In this document: in pieces, positions 1 through 8,720 of the stretch
Position numbering within the stretch: position 1 is the stretch's first letter
Layout: every line of letters starts with the position of its first letter
From: Limnohabitans planktonicus II-D5
GTDB lineage: Bacteria; Pseudomonadota; Gammaproteobacteria; Burkholderiales; Burkholderiaceae_C
Assembly (NCBI RefSeq): GCF_001270065.2
Contig: NZ_LFYT02000003.1
Location: 62,001-126,000, forward strand
Reading direction: 5' to 3'
Length of the DNA: 64,000 nt
Position numbers and translations under genes: made by a program
The notes under the pieces: model-generated
What the model was told of the DNA's origin: nothing
Database searches by the model: none
The model's input: only the letters and a program-made list of their open reading frames with translations

Positions 1-191
1 GGGACAAGGGCTTGCCAGCGCCGCCAGAGGGGGCTCGCGGCACCAAGCGCAAAGTGGTGGATCGTCGTCTGGCGGATGCAGAACGAAACCGTTCGCCCAT
101 CCAGGCCCTCAAGGCTTCGGTGAAAAAGGCAGGCGTCAAAAAGCAGGCGAGCAAGAAAAAGAGCCCAAGACCCAGCAAGTCGCGCCGCTGA
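1..191 (+). CDS. C-terminal fragment of an unidentified protein
   Basis: An open frame enters from the left edge (codons in phase with base 3) and stops with TGA at 189-191, giving about 62 residues of the C-terminus. The end is extremely basic: the last 25 or so residues are mostly Lys, Ser, Arg and Pro, including KKAGVKKQASKKK. Such a tail is typical of RNA- or DNA-binding proteins (for example RNA helicases or pseudouridine synthases in Burkholderiales), but no family motif remains in the visible part. I do not assign a function. It converges on the nnr gene, with 17 bases between the two stop codons. Confidence 0.5.
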   Translation, partial: DKGLPAPPEGARGTKRKVVDRRLADAERNRSPIQALKASVKKAGVKKQASKKKSPRPSKSRR

Positions 192-208
192 AAGCCCGGC
201 TGGGCATT

Positions 209-1705
209 TCAGCGCAAACTGCTGGCCAATCGGCTGGCGGTCAGCGCTGTGTGCTCGGGCCATTCATCGGCAAGCGCCCCGTGCTGATGCACGGCTGAGC
301 AAGCGGCTTCGAATGCGCTCATGCCCTGCGCCAGACGTGCGCCCATCAAACCCGCCAGAACGTCGCCTGTGCCGCCTGTGGCCAGCTTGCCGTTGCCGGT
401 GGTGTTGATCCGGGGTGTTTGCCCTGGGGCCGCAATCACCGTTCCCGAGCCTTTCAACACCACGGTGCAGTGGAGCCAATCAGCCAAGTCTTGGGCTGCT
501 TTCAGGCGGTTGTTCTGGATGTCGCTGCTGGTGGTCTTGAGCAGTCGGGCTGCTTCAAGGGGGTGCGGGGTGATCACGGTGGGCTGGTTTGCCGACCTTT
601 GTTGTAGCAGGCTTTGCAGGTGGGCGTCTTGGGCCAAGGCGTTCAGGGCATCGGCATCCAGCACCAGTCGGGCGCTGCCTTGCAGAACTTCGGGCATGAC
701 GGCGATCACGGCTTGCCCTCCGCCACAGCCGCAGACCACAGATGATGTGTACAGGCTCAAACTTGACCAGTCGCGGCGCATCACATCGCTGGGGATGTCC
801 GTGCAGGGGGCGTCATCGAGCAGGTGGAGCATGACGCGGCCTGCACCGGCATGCAGGCTGGCCGTGGCGGCAAGTACCGCTGCGCCGGTCATGCCCATGC
901 CGCGCCGTGCCATGGATTCACCGCCGATGACCACCACATCACCATGACTGCCTTTGTGGCTGGCGTGGCTTTTGGTCAAGGTTGAGGGGCGCGGGTTCAA
1001 GCAGGCCTGAGGTGTTGTGTCGGTGGGCGGTCTGTGGGTGGGGCCTGCCAGGGTGTCCAGCCAGATGTGGCCACACAAGTCCCGGCCATGGCCCATGAAC
1101 ATGCCGGGTTTTGCGGCGATGAAAGTCAGGGTGTGTTCGGCATGAATGGCTTGTGGCTCGGCATCCACGCAGCCCAGCAGCTGACCGGATTCAGGGTTCA
1201 GACCCGTGGGAATGTCCAGGGCCAGGATGTGCGCTTGGGCGTTGTTGATGGCCTGAATCCAGGAGCGCATGGCCTGTGACAGGGGGCGGCTGGCCCCCAG
1301 CCCCAGCAGGGCGTCGATGCACAGGTCTTCTTCGGTCATGCTTTGAAGGTCGTTCCAGGGCATGTGCTGCGTGATGTGAATGCCTGTCTGCTTGGCCCGC
1401 TGCCAGGCCGACCGGGCATCTGCAGGCAGGGCTTCAGGCTCACCGAGCAAGCTGACGATCACAGATTTTCCCCACTGGTGCAAATGGCAAGCGGCTGCCA
1501 GGCCATCGCCGCCGTTGTTGCCAGGGCCCGCAGCAATCCAGATGCGCTGGGCATGCGGCGCGATCGACAGGGCCAGTTGCGCGGCTGCCAGGCCCGCTTT
1601 GTCCATCAATGGGCTCGGGCTGCTGCGTTGCAGGCTTCCTTCGAGCATGCGCATGCCCTCGTTGTTAAAAACAGGCCAACAGGCGGTGGCGCTCAGGCGC
1701 TGCAT
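209..1705 (-). CDS. nnr: Bifunctional NAD(P)H-hydrate repair enzyme (epimerase + ADP-dependent dehydratase)
   Basis: Repairs hydrated NAD(P)H. The N-terminal YjeF_N domain (about residues 1-220) epimerises the R and S hydrates; the C-terminal ribokinase-like domain (about 240-498) dehydrates the S form using ADP. Visible motifs are AAGPGNNGGDGLAAA in the N-domain and GNGKLATGGTGDVLAG near the C-terminus, the latter being the nucleotide-binding signature of the dehydratase. The length, about 498 residues, is normal for the fused bacterial protein. I chose the ATG at 1705; a GTG three codons upstream (1714) is also possible, and neither has a clear Shine-Dalgarno. It lies 12 bases behind the amidase gene on the same strand and is probably cotranscribed with it. 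Confidence 0.93.
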   Translation of the reverse strand: MQRLSATACWPVFNNEGMRMLEGSLQRSSPSPLMDKAGLAAAQLALSIAPHAQRIWIAAGPGNNGGDGLAAACHLHQWGKSVIVSLLGEPEALPADARSAWQRAKQTGIHITQHMPWNDLQSMTEEDLCIDALLGLGASRPLSQAMRSWIQAINNAQAHILALDIPTGLNPESGQLLGCVDAEPQAIHAEHTLTFIAAKPGMFMGHGRDLCGHIWLDTLAGPTHRPPTDTTPQACLNPRPSTLTKSHASHKGSHGDVVVIGGESMARRGMGMTGAAVLAATASLHAGAGRVMLHLLDDAPCTDIPSDVMRRDWSSLSLYTSSVVCGCGGGQAVIAVMPEVLQGSARLVLDADALNALAQDAHLQSLLQQRSANQPTVITPHPLEAARLLKTTSSDIQNNRLKAAQDLADWLHCTVVLKGSGTVIAAPGQTPRINTTGNGKLATGGTGDVLAGLMGARLAQGMSAFEAACSAVHQHGALADEWPEHTALTASRLASSLR

Positions 1706-1717
1706 GTGTGTCACTTG

Positions 1718-3073
1718 TCAATGGGCTTGCAGCAAAGGCTCCAGCAGCAAAGCCAGCTGCAGGACGGTGTCGTCGTGCATGGCCGCATGCCAGGCCATCA
1801 GGCCCACAGGCAAGTCGCCTGCTTGGTGACAGGGCAGGGAAATGGCGCAGCCATCCAGGGTGTTGATGGCGCTGGTGTTGCGCAGCAAAAGGCCATTGAC
1901 TCTGAAGAATTCAGCGTCTCGTTCAGCGCCTGGGGCCACATCCGCCAGTTTGGGGGCCGTGATGGGCGTGGTGGGGGAAAGGATGGCGTCATAGCCCAAC
2001 AATGCCTTTTCGACCCGGCGAATCCACGCGCTGCGGGCGTTGACCAGGTCGATGTACTGGTGTGCTTTCATGGGGGCGCCCAGTTGAATGCGTTGCGCGA
2101 CGCGGGGGTCGTATTGGTCGGCATGTGCCGCGAGCAAGTGTTGGTGCCAGGCGAAACTTTCCGCCGGGCTGAAGCCCCCCGCGCTCATCATGGTGCCAAG
2201 CTCTGTGAGTTCGGGCAGGGCAATTTCTTCAATCTGGGCCCCGGCTGCACGCAGCGTGACCAGGCTGCGTTCAAAAGCCCTTGTGACGTGGGGGTCCATG
2301 TGGTCTTGCATCAGGTTGTTCACCACTGCGAGGCGGTAGTGGGGCAGGGGGCGGTGGGCGCTTGGCACTTTTCGGGCCGACAAAATTTCGTGGGCCAAAA
2401 TCGTGTCGCGCACAGAGCGTGTCATGGCACAGACGGTGTCCAAAGTGGTGGATAAAGGCAGGGCACCTTGGGTGGGTACACTGCGAGCCGTGTTTTTGAA
2501 GCCCACCAGGCCGTTCAAGGCTGCCGGGATGCGGATCGATCCGCCGGTGTCTGAGCCCAATCCGATGAAGGCGGCTCCCGTGGCCACTGACACGGCAGCC
2601 CCGGAGCTGGAGCCGCCAGGCACGCGTGGCTCAAAGGTGGAGCCTGCTGCCGAATTGGTCAGCGCGTCCCAGGCCGCAGGCGTGCCGTGGTGTGGATTGA
2701 CGCCCACCCCCGAAAATGCAAACTCCACCATATTGGTTCGCCCGATCAGTCCAGCGCCTGCGGCACGCAGCCTGGCGACGGCTTGAGAATCCACGCTGGC
2801 GGGCGCTTGGCCTTGTAAGACCACGGAGCCTGCGGCGGTGACTTGTCCCTGAACGTCGAACAAATCCTTGATCGAGACTGCCAGACCCGCCATAGGTCGT
2901 TTCTGCAGGGCTTGTGTGGAATCAGACTTGTTAAGACATTCGGGTGTCAGCTGGATGAAGGCGTGCTGACACGAGTCACTTTGGGCCAAAGCCAAACATT
3001 CTTCGGCCACCGCTTGGGCGTGAATATGGCCCTGCTCAATGGCTTGTCGGGTGGCGATCAGGTCTTTTCTCAT
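1718..3073 (-). CDS. Amidase, amidase-signature family
   Basis: A 451-residue hydrolase of the amidase-signature family (GatA/AtzF/indoleacetamide hydrolase relatives), which cleave C-N amide bonds with a Ser-cisSer-Lys triad. The Lys motif is visible as GLAVSIKDLFDV, the Gly/Ser-rich signature as VPGGSSSGAAVSVATGAA, and the nucleophile region as GLGSDTGGSIRIPA. The frame is open 41 codons further upstream, but that part runs over the rpsB promoter; the ATG at 3073, giving MRKDLIATRQAIEQG, fits the family start. It is not GatA itself, because no gatB or gatC is near. The substrate cannot be told from sequence. It is divergent from rpsB. Confidence 0.88.
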   Translation of the reverse strand: MRKDLIATRQAIEQGHIHAQAVAEECLALAQSDSCQHAFIQLTPECLNKSDSTQALQKRPMAGLAVSIKDLFDVQGQVTAAGSVVLQGQAPASVDSQAVARLRAAGAGLIGRTNMVEFAFSGVGVNPHHGTPAAWDALTNSAAGSTFEPRVPGGSSSGAAVSVATGAAFIGLGSDTGGSIRIPAALNGLVGFKNTARSVPTQGALPLSTTLDTVCAMTRSVRDTILAHEILSARKVPSAHRPLPHYRLAVVNNLMQDHMDPHVTRAFERSLVTLRAAGAQIEEIALPELTELGTMMSAGGFSPAESFAWHQHLLAAHADQYDPRVAQRIQLGAPMKAHQYIDLVNARSAWIRRVEKALLGYDAILSPTTPITAPKLADVAPGAERDAEFFRVNGLLLRNTSAINTLDGCAISLPCHQAGDLPVGLMAWHAAMHDDTVLQLALLLEPLLQAH

Positions 3074-3106
3074 GGGGTGGGGCCATATTGGGGTAAGTGC
3101 GGATGC

Positions 3107-3112
3107 TATAAT
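3107..3112 (+). promoter_or_regulatory. Probable -10 box of the rpsB-tsf promoter
   Basis: A perfect TATAAT lies 165 bases before rpsB, in the divergent gap between the amidase gene and rpsB. The -35 region is weak (no good TTGACA at 16-18 bases). The long leader that follows (about 3119-3276) would be the rpsB mRNA 5' region, where ribosomal protein S2 feedback control acts in other proteobacteria; I do not see a clearly recognisable fold by eye. Confidence 0.6.
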
Positions 3113-3276
3113 CCTAAGGCTTTGTTGAGCTTGACGTCTGTCTTTCGGGTGTCTCATCCGTCGGCCATGATTCAAATCAAACAAACACACTCGCAAACCA
3201 GTCCCGTCAAGGTGTTGCGCTGAGGTGTCAGCGTGATCAGTGGATTGGTTTTAGAACTAACCTTTGGAGTATTCAT

Positions 3277-4026
3277 ATGTCCGTTACCATGCGCGAAATG
3301 CTGGAAGCCGGTGTCCACTTTGGTCACCAAACCCGTTTCTGGAACCCCAAGATGGCCCCGTTCATCTTCGGTCATCGCAACAAGATCCACATCATCAACC
3401 TGGAAAAATCGCTCCCGATGTTCCAGGACGCGATCAAGTTCGCCAAGCAACTTTCTGCCAACCGCGGCAACATCCTGATGGTGGGCACCAAGCGCCAAGC
3501 CCGTGAACTGGTGGCTGCCGAAGCCCAACGCGCTGGCGTGCCTTTTGTCGACCAACGCTGGTTGGGCGGCATGCTGACCAACTTCAAAACCGTCAAGACC
3601 TCGATCAAGCGTCTGAAGGACATGAAGGCTCAGCAAGAAGTCGGCCTCGAGAGCCTGAGCAAAAAAGAACAGCTGATGTTCAAGCGCGAGATGGAAAAGC
3701 TCGAAAAAGACATCGGTGGCATCCAGGACATGGCTGCTTTGCCTGATGCGATTTTCGTGATCGACGTCGGTTACCACAAAATTGCCATCTCGGAAGCCAA
3801 GAAATTGGGCATCCCATTGATCGGTGTGGTGGACTCCAACCACTCGCCCGAAGGCATCGACTACATCATCCCCGGCAACGACGACTCGGCCAAGGCCGTG
3901 GCTTTGTACGCCCGTGGTATTGCTGACGCGATCATTGAAGGCCGTGCCAACGCCGTCAACGACGTGGTCAAGGCCGTGACTGAAGGCGCTGACGAGTTCG
4001 TTGAAGAAGACAACGCTTCTGCCTGA
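3277..4026 (+). CDS. rpsB: 30S ribosomal protein S2
   Basis: Small-subunit protein that helps hold S1 on the 30S particle. The 249-residue product opens with [20 protein letters not shown] and contains [18 protein letters not shown] and [14 protein letters not shown], all S2 signatures, and ends in the usual acidic tail ([12 protein letters not shown]). A Shine-Dalgarno-like TTTGGAG precedes the ATG. It is followed by a rho-independent terminator and then tsf, the standard rpsB-tsf pair; partial read-through probably supplies tsf. Confidence 0.98.
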   Translation: MSVTMREMLEAGVHFGHQTRFWNPKMAPFIFGHRNKIHIINLEKSLPMFQDAIKFAKQLSANRGNILMVGTKRQARELVAAEAQRAGVPFVDQRWLGGMLTNFKTVKTSIKRLKDMKAQQEVGLESLSKKEQLMFKREMEKLEKDIGGIQDMAALPDAIFVIDVGYHKIAISEAKKLGIPLIGVVDSNHSPEGIDYIIPGNDDSAKAVALYARGIADAIIEGRANAVNDVVKAVTEGADEFVEEDNASA

Positions 4027-4043
4027 GTTTCCAAGACTCGATG

Positions 4044-4070
4044 AAAGGGGCTTCTTGGCCCCTTTTTTTT
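4044..4070 (+). terminator. Rho-independent terminator or attenuator between rpsB and tsf
   Basis: The stem GGGGC (4047-4051) pairs with GCCCC (4058-4062) across a 6-base loop, flanked by AAA/TTT pairs and followed by eight T residues. Its place within the rpsB-tsf pair suggests it lowers tsf expression relative to rpsB rather than ending the operon fully. Confidence 0.85.
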
Positions 4071-4104
4071 AACCTGACTTTTAGACTGAATACGGAGAAA
4101 TCAA

Positions 4105-4998
4105 ATGGCTGCAATTACCGCAAGCATGGTCGCTGAACTGCGCGCAAAAACCGACGCCCCCATGATGGAGTGCAAAAAAGCCCTGACCGAAGCTGAAGGC
4201 GATATGGCCAAAGCGGAAGAGTTGTTGCGCGTCAAGCTGGGCACCAAGGCTGGCAAGGCCGCTTCCCGCGTGACCGCTGAAGGCGTGGTGACCAGCTTTG
4301 TGAACGGCACCACAGGCGCCATGATCGAAGTGAACTGCGAAACCGACTTCGTGACCAAAAACGACAGCTTCCTGGCTTTGGCCAACGCCGCTGCCAAGCT
4401 GGTGGCTGAGCACAACCCTGCCGACATCGCCGCTTTGGGCGAGTTGCCTTACAGCCAGGACGGTTTTGGCCCGACTCTGGAAGAAGTGCGCAAGGGCCTG
4501 ATCGGCAAGATCGGCGAGAACATGAGCTTCCGCCGCTTCAAGCGTGCTGCTGGCGCAGCCAAGATCGCCAACTACCTGCACGGCACCCGCATCGGCGTGT
4601 TGGTCGAGTACGAAGGTGACGAAACTGCCGCCAAAGATGTCGCCATGCACGTGGCTGCCATGAAGCCCGTGTCCCTGACCAGCGCCGAAGTGCCCGCCGA
4701 GTTGATTGAAAAAGAACGCTCGGTCGCTGCGGCCAAGGCGGCCGAGTCCGGCAAGCCTGCCGACATCGCCACCAAAATGGTCGAAGGCTCGGTGCAGAAG
4801 TACCTCAAAGAAGTGTCTTTGTTCAACCAGTCTTTCGTCAAGAACGACAAGCAGACCGTCGAGCAGATGCTCAAGGCCGCTGGCACCACCGTGAGCGCAT
4901 TCACTTTGTACGTGGTCGGCGAAGGCATTGAGAAGAAGGTCGACGACTTCGCCGCTGAAGTGGCCGCTCAAGTGGCTGCTGCACAAGGCGCAGCCTGA
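4105..4998 (+). CDS. tsf: Translation elongation factor Ts
   Basis: Nucleotide exchange factor for EF-Tu. The 297-residue protein begins [20 protein letters not shown], with the conserved UBA-like N-terminal segment ([15 protein letters not shown]), and contains the EF-Tu contact region [11 protein letters not shown]. Length fits beta-proteobacterial Ts. The ATG is preceded by TACGGAGAAATCAA. It follows rpsB and precedes pyrH, as in nearly all proteobacteria. Confidence 0.98.
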   Translation: MAAITASMVAELRAKTDAPMMECKKALTEAEGDMAKAEELLRVKLGTKAGKAASRVTAEGVVTSFVNGTTGAMIEVNCETDFVTKNDSFLALANAAAKLVAEHNPADIAALGELPYSQDGFGPTLEEVRKGLIGKIGENMSFRRFKRAAGAAKIANYLHGTRIGVLVEYEGDETAAKDVAMHVAAMKPVSLTSAEVPAELIEKERSVAAAKAAESGKPADIATKMVEGSVQKYLKEVSLFNQSFVKNDKQTVEQMLKAAGTTVSAFTLYVVGEGIEKKVDDFAAEVAAQVAAAQGAA

Positions 4999-5057
4999 TT
5001 TCACTCCCCTGCTGATTTGCCAACCCATCGTCCACATTGAACCCCAAGGAGCCCTTC

Positions 5058-5780
5058 ATGTCCTCAGCCAAGCCAGCCTTTAAGCGCATTTTGCTCAAGC
5101 TGTCCGGTGAGGCCTTGATGGGGGACGATGCCTTTGGCATCAACCGCGTCACCATCGTGCGCATGGCCCAAGAGATCGCCGAGATCAACCGCATGGGCGT
5201 TCAGGTGGCGGTGGTCATTGGTGGCGGCAACATCTTCCGCGGTGTGGCCGGGGGTGCAGTAGGCATGGACCGTGCCACGGCCGATTACATGGGCATGCTG
5301 GCCACGGTGATGAACTCCTTGGCCTTGGCCGACGCCTTGGACAAGGCGGGCCTGACGGCACGCGTCATGTCGGCCATTGGCATCGACCAGGTGGTCGAGC
5401 CCTATGTGCGCCCCAAGGCTTTGCAGTACCTCGAAGAGGGCAAGGTCGTGGTGTTCGCTGCGGGCACGGGCAATCCGTTTTTCACGACCGACACGGCCGC
5501 TGCTTTGCGCGGTGCCGAGATCGGTGCCGAGATGGTGCTCAAGGCCACCAAGGTCGATGGTGTCTACACCGCCGATCCGAAAAAAGACCCCTTGGCCACG
5601 CGTTACAGCGAAATCAGCTTCGACGAGGCCATTTCGCGCAATCTGGGCATCATGGACGCCACGGCTTTTGCCTTGTGCCGCGACCAGAAACTGCCGATCA
5701 AGGTGTTTTCGATCATCAAGAACGGCGCTTTGAAGCGCGTGGTGCTGGGTGAGGACGAAGGCACCCTAGTTTATGCTTGA
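5058..5780 (+). CDS. pyrH: UMP kinase
   Basis: Phosphorylates UMP to UDP using ATP in pyrimidine nucleotide synthesis; an amino-acid-kinase-fold hexamer controlled by GTP and UTP in proteobacteria. The sequence [14 protein letters not shown], the glycine-rich [11 protein letters not shown] and the [15 protein letters not shown] segment are the family signatures. The frame runs open to a TTG at 5037, but the ATG at 5058 has AAGGA eight bases upstream and gives the family-standard 240-residue protein. It sits between tsf and frr. Confidence 0.97.
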   Translation: MSSAKPAFKRILLKLSGEALMGDDAFGINRVTIVRMAQEIAEINRMGVQVAVVIGGGNIFRGVAGGAVGMDRATADYMGMLATVMNSLALADALDKAGLTARVMSAIGIDQVVEPYVRPKALQYLEEGKVVVFAAGTGNPFFTTDTAAALRGAEIGAEMVLKATKVDGVYTADPKKDPLATRYSEISFDEAISRNLGIMDATAFALCRDQKLPIKVFSIIKNGALKRVVLGEDEGTLVYA

Positions 5781-5804
5781 GCCCGTTCTGACGAGGAGAA
5801 CCCC

Positions 5805-6365
5805 ATGACCATTGCAGACATCAAGAAAACAACTGAAACCAAAATGGAGCAATCCATTGCGGCCTTCAAAAATAACCTGACCAAGATTCGCACCGGGCGT
5901 GCCAATCCGGCCTTGCTCGACACCATCCATGTCGATTATTACGGCTCCATGGTGCCTTTGTCGCAAGTGGCCAACGTGTCTTTGATGGACTCGCGCACCA
6001 TCAGCGTGCAGCCTTGGGAAAAAGGCATGGGCGCCAAGATCGAAAAAGCCATCCGCGAAAGCGATTTGGGCCTGAACCCCGCTTCCATGGGCGATTTGAT
6101 CCGCGTGCCCATGCCGCCCATGAGCGAAGAGCGCCGCAAGGAAATGACCAAGCTCGCCCGCACTGAAGGTGAGAACGGCAAAATTGCCATCCGCAATCTG
6201 CGCCGTGACGCCAATGAGTCGGTCAAAAAGCTGGTCAAGGACAAATTGGCATCAGAAGATGACCAAAAGCGTGCAGAGGCGGATGTGCAAAAATTGACCG
6301 ACAAGCGCATGACAGAAATTGACCAGTTGGTAACTGCCAAAGAGCAAGAAATCATGGCCGTCTGA
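5805..6365 (+). CDS. frr: Ribosome recycling factor
   Basis: Splits post-termination ribosomes together with EF-G. The 186-residue protein has the canonical [17 protein letters not shown] segment (here [21 protein letters not shown]) and the Arg/Lys-rich helix with [25 protein letters not shown] precedes the ATG, and the gene is 24 bases after pyrH. In related genomes uppS follows directly; here a terminator and then cdsA follow (see findings). Confidence 0.98.
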   Translation: MTIADIKKTTETKMEQSIAAFKNNLTKIRTGRANPALLDTIHVDYYGSMVPLSQVANVSLMDSRTISVQPWEKGMGAKIEKAIRESDLGLNPASMGDLIRVPMPPMSEERRKEMTKLARTEGENGKIAIRNLRRDANESVKKLVKDKLASEDDQKRAEADVQKLTDKRMTEIDQLVTAKEQEIMAV

Positions 6366-6401
6366 ATGTGAGCTGATGCCGTGGCTGTCCACGGCCCGCA
6401 C

Positions 6402-6428
6402 GGCCGCCCGATTGGCGGCCTTTTTTTT
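6402..6428 (+). terminator. Strong rho-independent terminator after frr
   Basis: A perfect 7-bp GC stem, GGCCGCC (6402-6408) with GGCGGCC (6414-6420), a 5-base loop and eight T residues. The T-run abuts the cdsA ribosome-binding site (GGAGAAACC), so cdsA translation signals begin inside the terminator tail. This 72-base gap is all that separates frr from cdsA. Confidence 0.88.
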
Positions 6429-6437
6429 GGAGAAACC

Positions 6438-7286
6438 ATGCTCAAGCAAAGAATCATCACCGCCTTGGTGATGTTGACTGTTTTGTTGCCTGCACTGTTC
6501 GCCTCGGATTCCGGGCTGTTCATGGGCTTGACGATGCTCTTGATCGCCGCAGGTGCCTGGGAGTGGGGTCGCATGAATGGCGTGAGCACTTGGGTGGCTT
6601 GGTTGGGCGCAGGCATTTGTTGGCTGCTGTGTATGGGGGCCATGCAGTCGGGATGGGTGCAGCATGCGCCTGCTTCAGTTTGGTGGCTGTCAGGGCTGCT
6701 GTGGGTGCTTTTGGGGGCCTGGATGATTCGCCGAGGTGTGGCGGGGTGGTTACGCTGGCCACAAGGTTTGCGCTGGACCGTGGGTTTATGCCTTTTGGCC
6801 TTGGCTTGGCTGGCGATGGCGCAGGCCCATCACAGGGGTGTCAATTTTTTACTTTCAGTTCTGGTCTTGGTTTGGGCTGCTGATGTTTTTGCTTATATCT
6901 TTGGCCGTACATGGGGAGGGCGATGGGTCCCCTTCAAATTGGCTCCAGGCATCAGTCCGGGCAAAAGTTGGGAAGGTGTTCTTGGCGGCATGTTCGGTGT
7001 CTTGCTTGTCGCTGTGGTCTGGGCCCAAGTTGATCGGTATGCTGGGCTGTCGAATTTGAGTTTTTTCAGTTTGTTGTTTCAGCAAGGTGGGTGGGTGGCC
7101 ATACCTGCTTTGCTTTTCATGTCCACCATGAGTGTGGTGGGTGATTTGGTGGAGTCACTGGTCAAACGCAGTGCAGGATTGAAGGACAGTTCGGGTTTGT
7201 TGCCTGGTCACGGCGGCGTACTCGACCGTGTGGATGCCTTGCTGCCGACCTTGCCTTTGGCCATGATGATGCTGGCCTGGATGTAA
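6438..7286 (+). CDS. cdsA: Phosphatidate cytidylyltransferase (CDP-diglyceride synthase)
   Basis: Inner-membrane enzyme that makes CDP-diacylglycerol from CTP and phosphatidate, the branch point for phospholipid synthesis. The 282-residue protein is almost wholly hydrophobic with several membrane helices. The C-terminal CdsA signature is clear: SVVGDLVESLVKRSAGLKD followed by LLPGHGGVLDRVDALL. I chose the ATG at 6438 (GGAGAAACC upstream) over an in-frame GTG at 6381, which lies upstream of the terminator stem. dxr follows after 10 bases. Confidence 0.96.
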   Translation: MLKQRIITALVMLTVLLPALFASDSGLFMGLTMLLIAAGAWEWGRMNGVSTWVAWLGAGICWLLCMGAMQSGWVQHAPASVWWLSGLLWVLLGAWMIRRGVAGWLRWPQGLRWTVGLCLLALAWLAMAQAHHRGVNFLLSVLVLVWAADVFAYIFGRTWGGRWVPFKLAPGISPGKSWEGVLGGMFGVLLVAVVWAQVDRYAGLSNLSFFSLLFQQGGWVAIPALLFMSTMSVVGDLVESLVKRSAGLKDSSGLLPGHGGVLDRVDALLPTLPLAMMMLAWM

Positions 7287-7296
7287 AAGGATTGAG

Positions 7297-8493
7297 ATGA
7301 CTGTCAAACAAAACATCACCATTTTGGGGTCGACCGGCTCGATTGGCACCAACACGCTGGATGTCATTTCGCGCCATCCCGAACGGTTTTCGGTTTACGC
7401 CCTGACTGCATCCAGTCAGGTGGATGTGATGTTGGCGCAATGTGCGCAATTCAAGCCTGCCATGGCCGTCATGGCCCGTGAGGATGCAGGTCGTGCTTTG
7501 GCCGATAAAGTCAAGGCGGAGGGCTTGCCTGTAGAGGTGCGCTGGGGCGCGACCGCTTTGGATGAGGTGGCCAGTGCTCCGGGTGTCGATGCGGTGATGG
7601 CGGCTATTGTGGGGGCAGCAGGTTTGTCGCCTTGCCTGGCTGCTGCGCGAGCGGGCAAGAGATTGCTGCTGGCCAACAAGGAAGCTTTGGTCGTAGGCGG
7701 GGAAGTGTTTTTGTCAGCGGTGCGCGATGGCGGTGCGACTTTGCTGCCCATCGACAGCGAACACTCGGCCATTTTTCAATCATTGCCAGATGATCCGGCA
7801 ACTTGGCAGCGACGTGTGCACAAAATCATCTTGACGGCATCGGGTGGGCCTTTTCGCACGCGCGAGCCCCAGAGCCTGAAAGACGTCACGCCGGAGCAGG
7901 CGTGTGCGCATCCCAATTGGGTCATGGGTCGGAAAATATCCGTGGATTCGGCCACCATGATGAACAAGGCCTTGGAGGTCATTGAGGCCCGTTATTTGTT
8001 TGGCGTGCTGCCTGATCAGTTGGAGGTGGTGATTCATCCACAGAGCGTGATTCACTCCATGGTTCAGTACCGTGATCATTCTGTGGTGGCTCAGCTGGGA
8101 ACGCCTGATATGCGTGGTCCCATTGCTTATGGCCTCAGTTGGCCCGAGCGCATTGAATCAGGCGCTGCCGCCCTTGATTTCCATGCCTTGGCTGCGATGA
8201 CTTTTGAGGCCATGGATGCGCGCGACCATGCACAGCGGTTTCCGGGACTGAAGCTGGCTTGGGAAACCTTGAAAGGGGCACCGGGCAGTTGTGCCGTGCT
8301 CAATGCGGCCAATGAAGTGGCTGTGGATGCGTTTTTGAACCGGCAAATCCGATTCGATCAAATCCACGAGGTCAATCAAGGTACCTTGGATTCATTGGTC
8401 TGGATGGCACCTGAGAGTTTGGAAAATTTGATGGTCTTGGATCAGCGCAGCCGTGAGGCTGCTCTGGCGGTCGTTTCTCGTCTGAAGTCTTGA
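7297..8493 (+). CDS. dxr: 1-deoxy-D-xylulose-5-phosphate reductoisomerase
   Basis: Converts DXP to MEP with NADPH, the committed step of the non-mevalonate isoprenoid pathway. The 398-residue protein has the N-terminal dinucleotide-binding motif ILGSTGSIGTNTLDVI, the substrate and metal site LLPIDSEHSAIFQ, the loop ASGGPFRT and the conserved HPNWVMGRKISVDSATMMNK (metal and fosmidomycin-binding region). AGG upstream of the ATG. The usual downstream neighbour rseP is absent; a short leader and bamA follow. Confidence 0.98.
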   Translation: MTVKQNITILGSTGSIGTNTLDVISRHPERFSVYALTASSQVDVMLAQCAQFKPAMAVMAREDAGRALADKVKAEGLPVEVRWGATALDEVASAPGVDAVMAAIVGAAGLSPCLAAARAGKRLLLANKEALVVGGEVFLSAVRDGGATLLPIDSEHSAIFQSLPDDPATWQRRVHKIILTASGGPFRTREPQSLKDVTPEQACAHPNWVMGRKISVDSATMMNKALEVIEARYLFGVLPDQLEVVIHPQSVIHSMVQYRDHSVVAQLGTPDMRGPIAYGLSWPERIESGAAALDFHALAAMTFEAMDARDHAQRFPGLKLAWETLKGAPGSCAVLNAANEVAVDAFLNRQIRFDQIHEVNQGTLDSLVWMAPESLENLMVLDQRSREAALAVVSRLKS

Positions 8494-8594
8494 TGCGCTT
8501 GGTCACGTCTTTGCTGATGCAAAGCTGCTTTTTCGCATGTGTCCTGATGTATTATCTTTCGGGTGTCGGTCGTGCTTGGTCAGAGGGTGACTGA
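8493..8594 (+). CDS. Possible 33-residue small ORF behind dxr
   Basis: An ATG overlaps the last base of the dxr TGA stop and opens a 33-codon frame: a short hydrophobic stretch, with MQSCFFACVLMYYLSG in the middle, ending in a polar tail. The position (stop-start overlap, in the slot where rseP normally lies) would allow translational coupling. It does not resemble the RseP N-terminus, and no HExxH motif is present. It may be a small membrane peptide, a leader peptide or chance. Confidence 0.2.
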   Translation: MRLVTSLLMQSCFFACVLMYYLSGVGRAWSEGD

Positions 8595-8659
8595 GCGGAT
8601 TTGAGTCAGATCTTTTGTGGTCGAATTTGCTGCAAAAATGGTGTTTTAACAATTCTCAG

Positions 8660-8698
8660 GATGCATCAATGCCACCATGTGTTGGTGTCTGATGCATC
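8660..8698 (+). promoter_or_regulatory. Two-part stem-loop in the bamA leader
   Basis: The outer arms GATGCATCA (8660-8668) and TGATGCATC (8690-8698) are exact reverse complements over 9 bp. Inside them a second stem, CACCA (8673-8677) with TGGTG (8683-8687), closes a 5-base loop. There is no following T-run, so it is unlikely to be a plain terminator. It ends 22 bases before the bamA ATG, close enough to affect ribosome binding or mRNA stability. Confidence 0.55.
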
Positions 8699-8720
8699 TT
8701 GATGTCTCCACGGTTGCTTC

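Noticed and set aside
1343..2455. 370-codon plus-strand frame opposite nnr and the amidase gene
   Set aside because: Spans two well-supported genes on the other strand; composition of a shadow frame.
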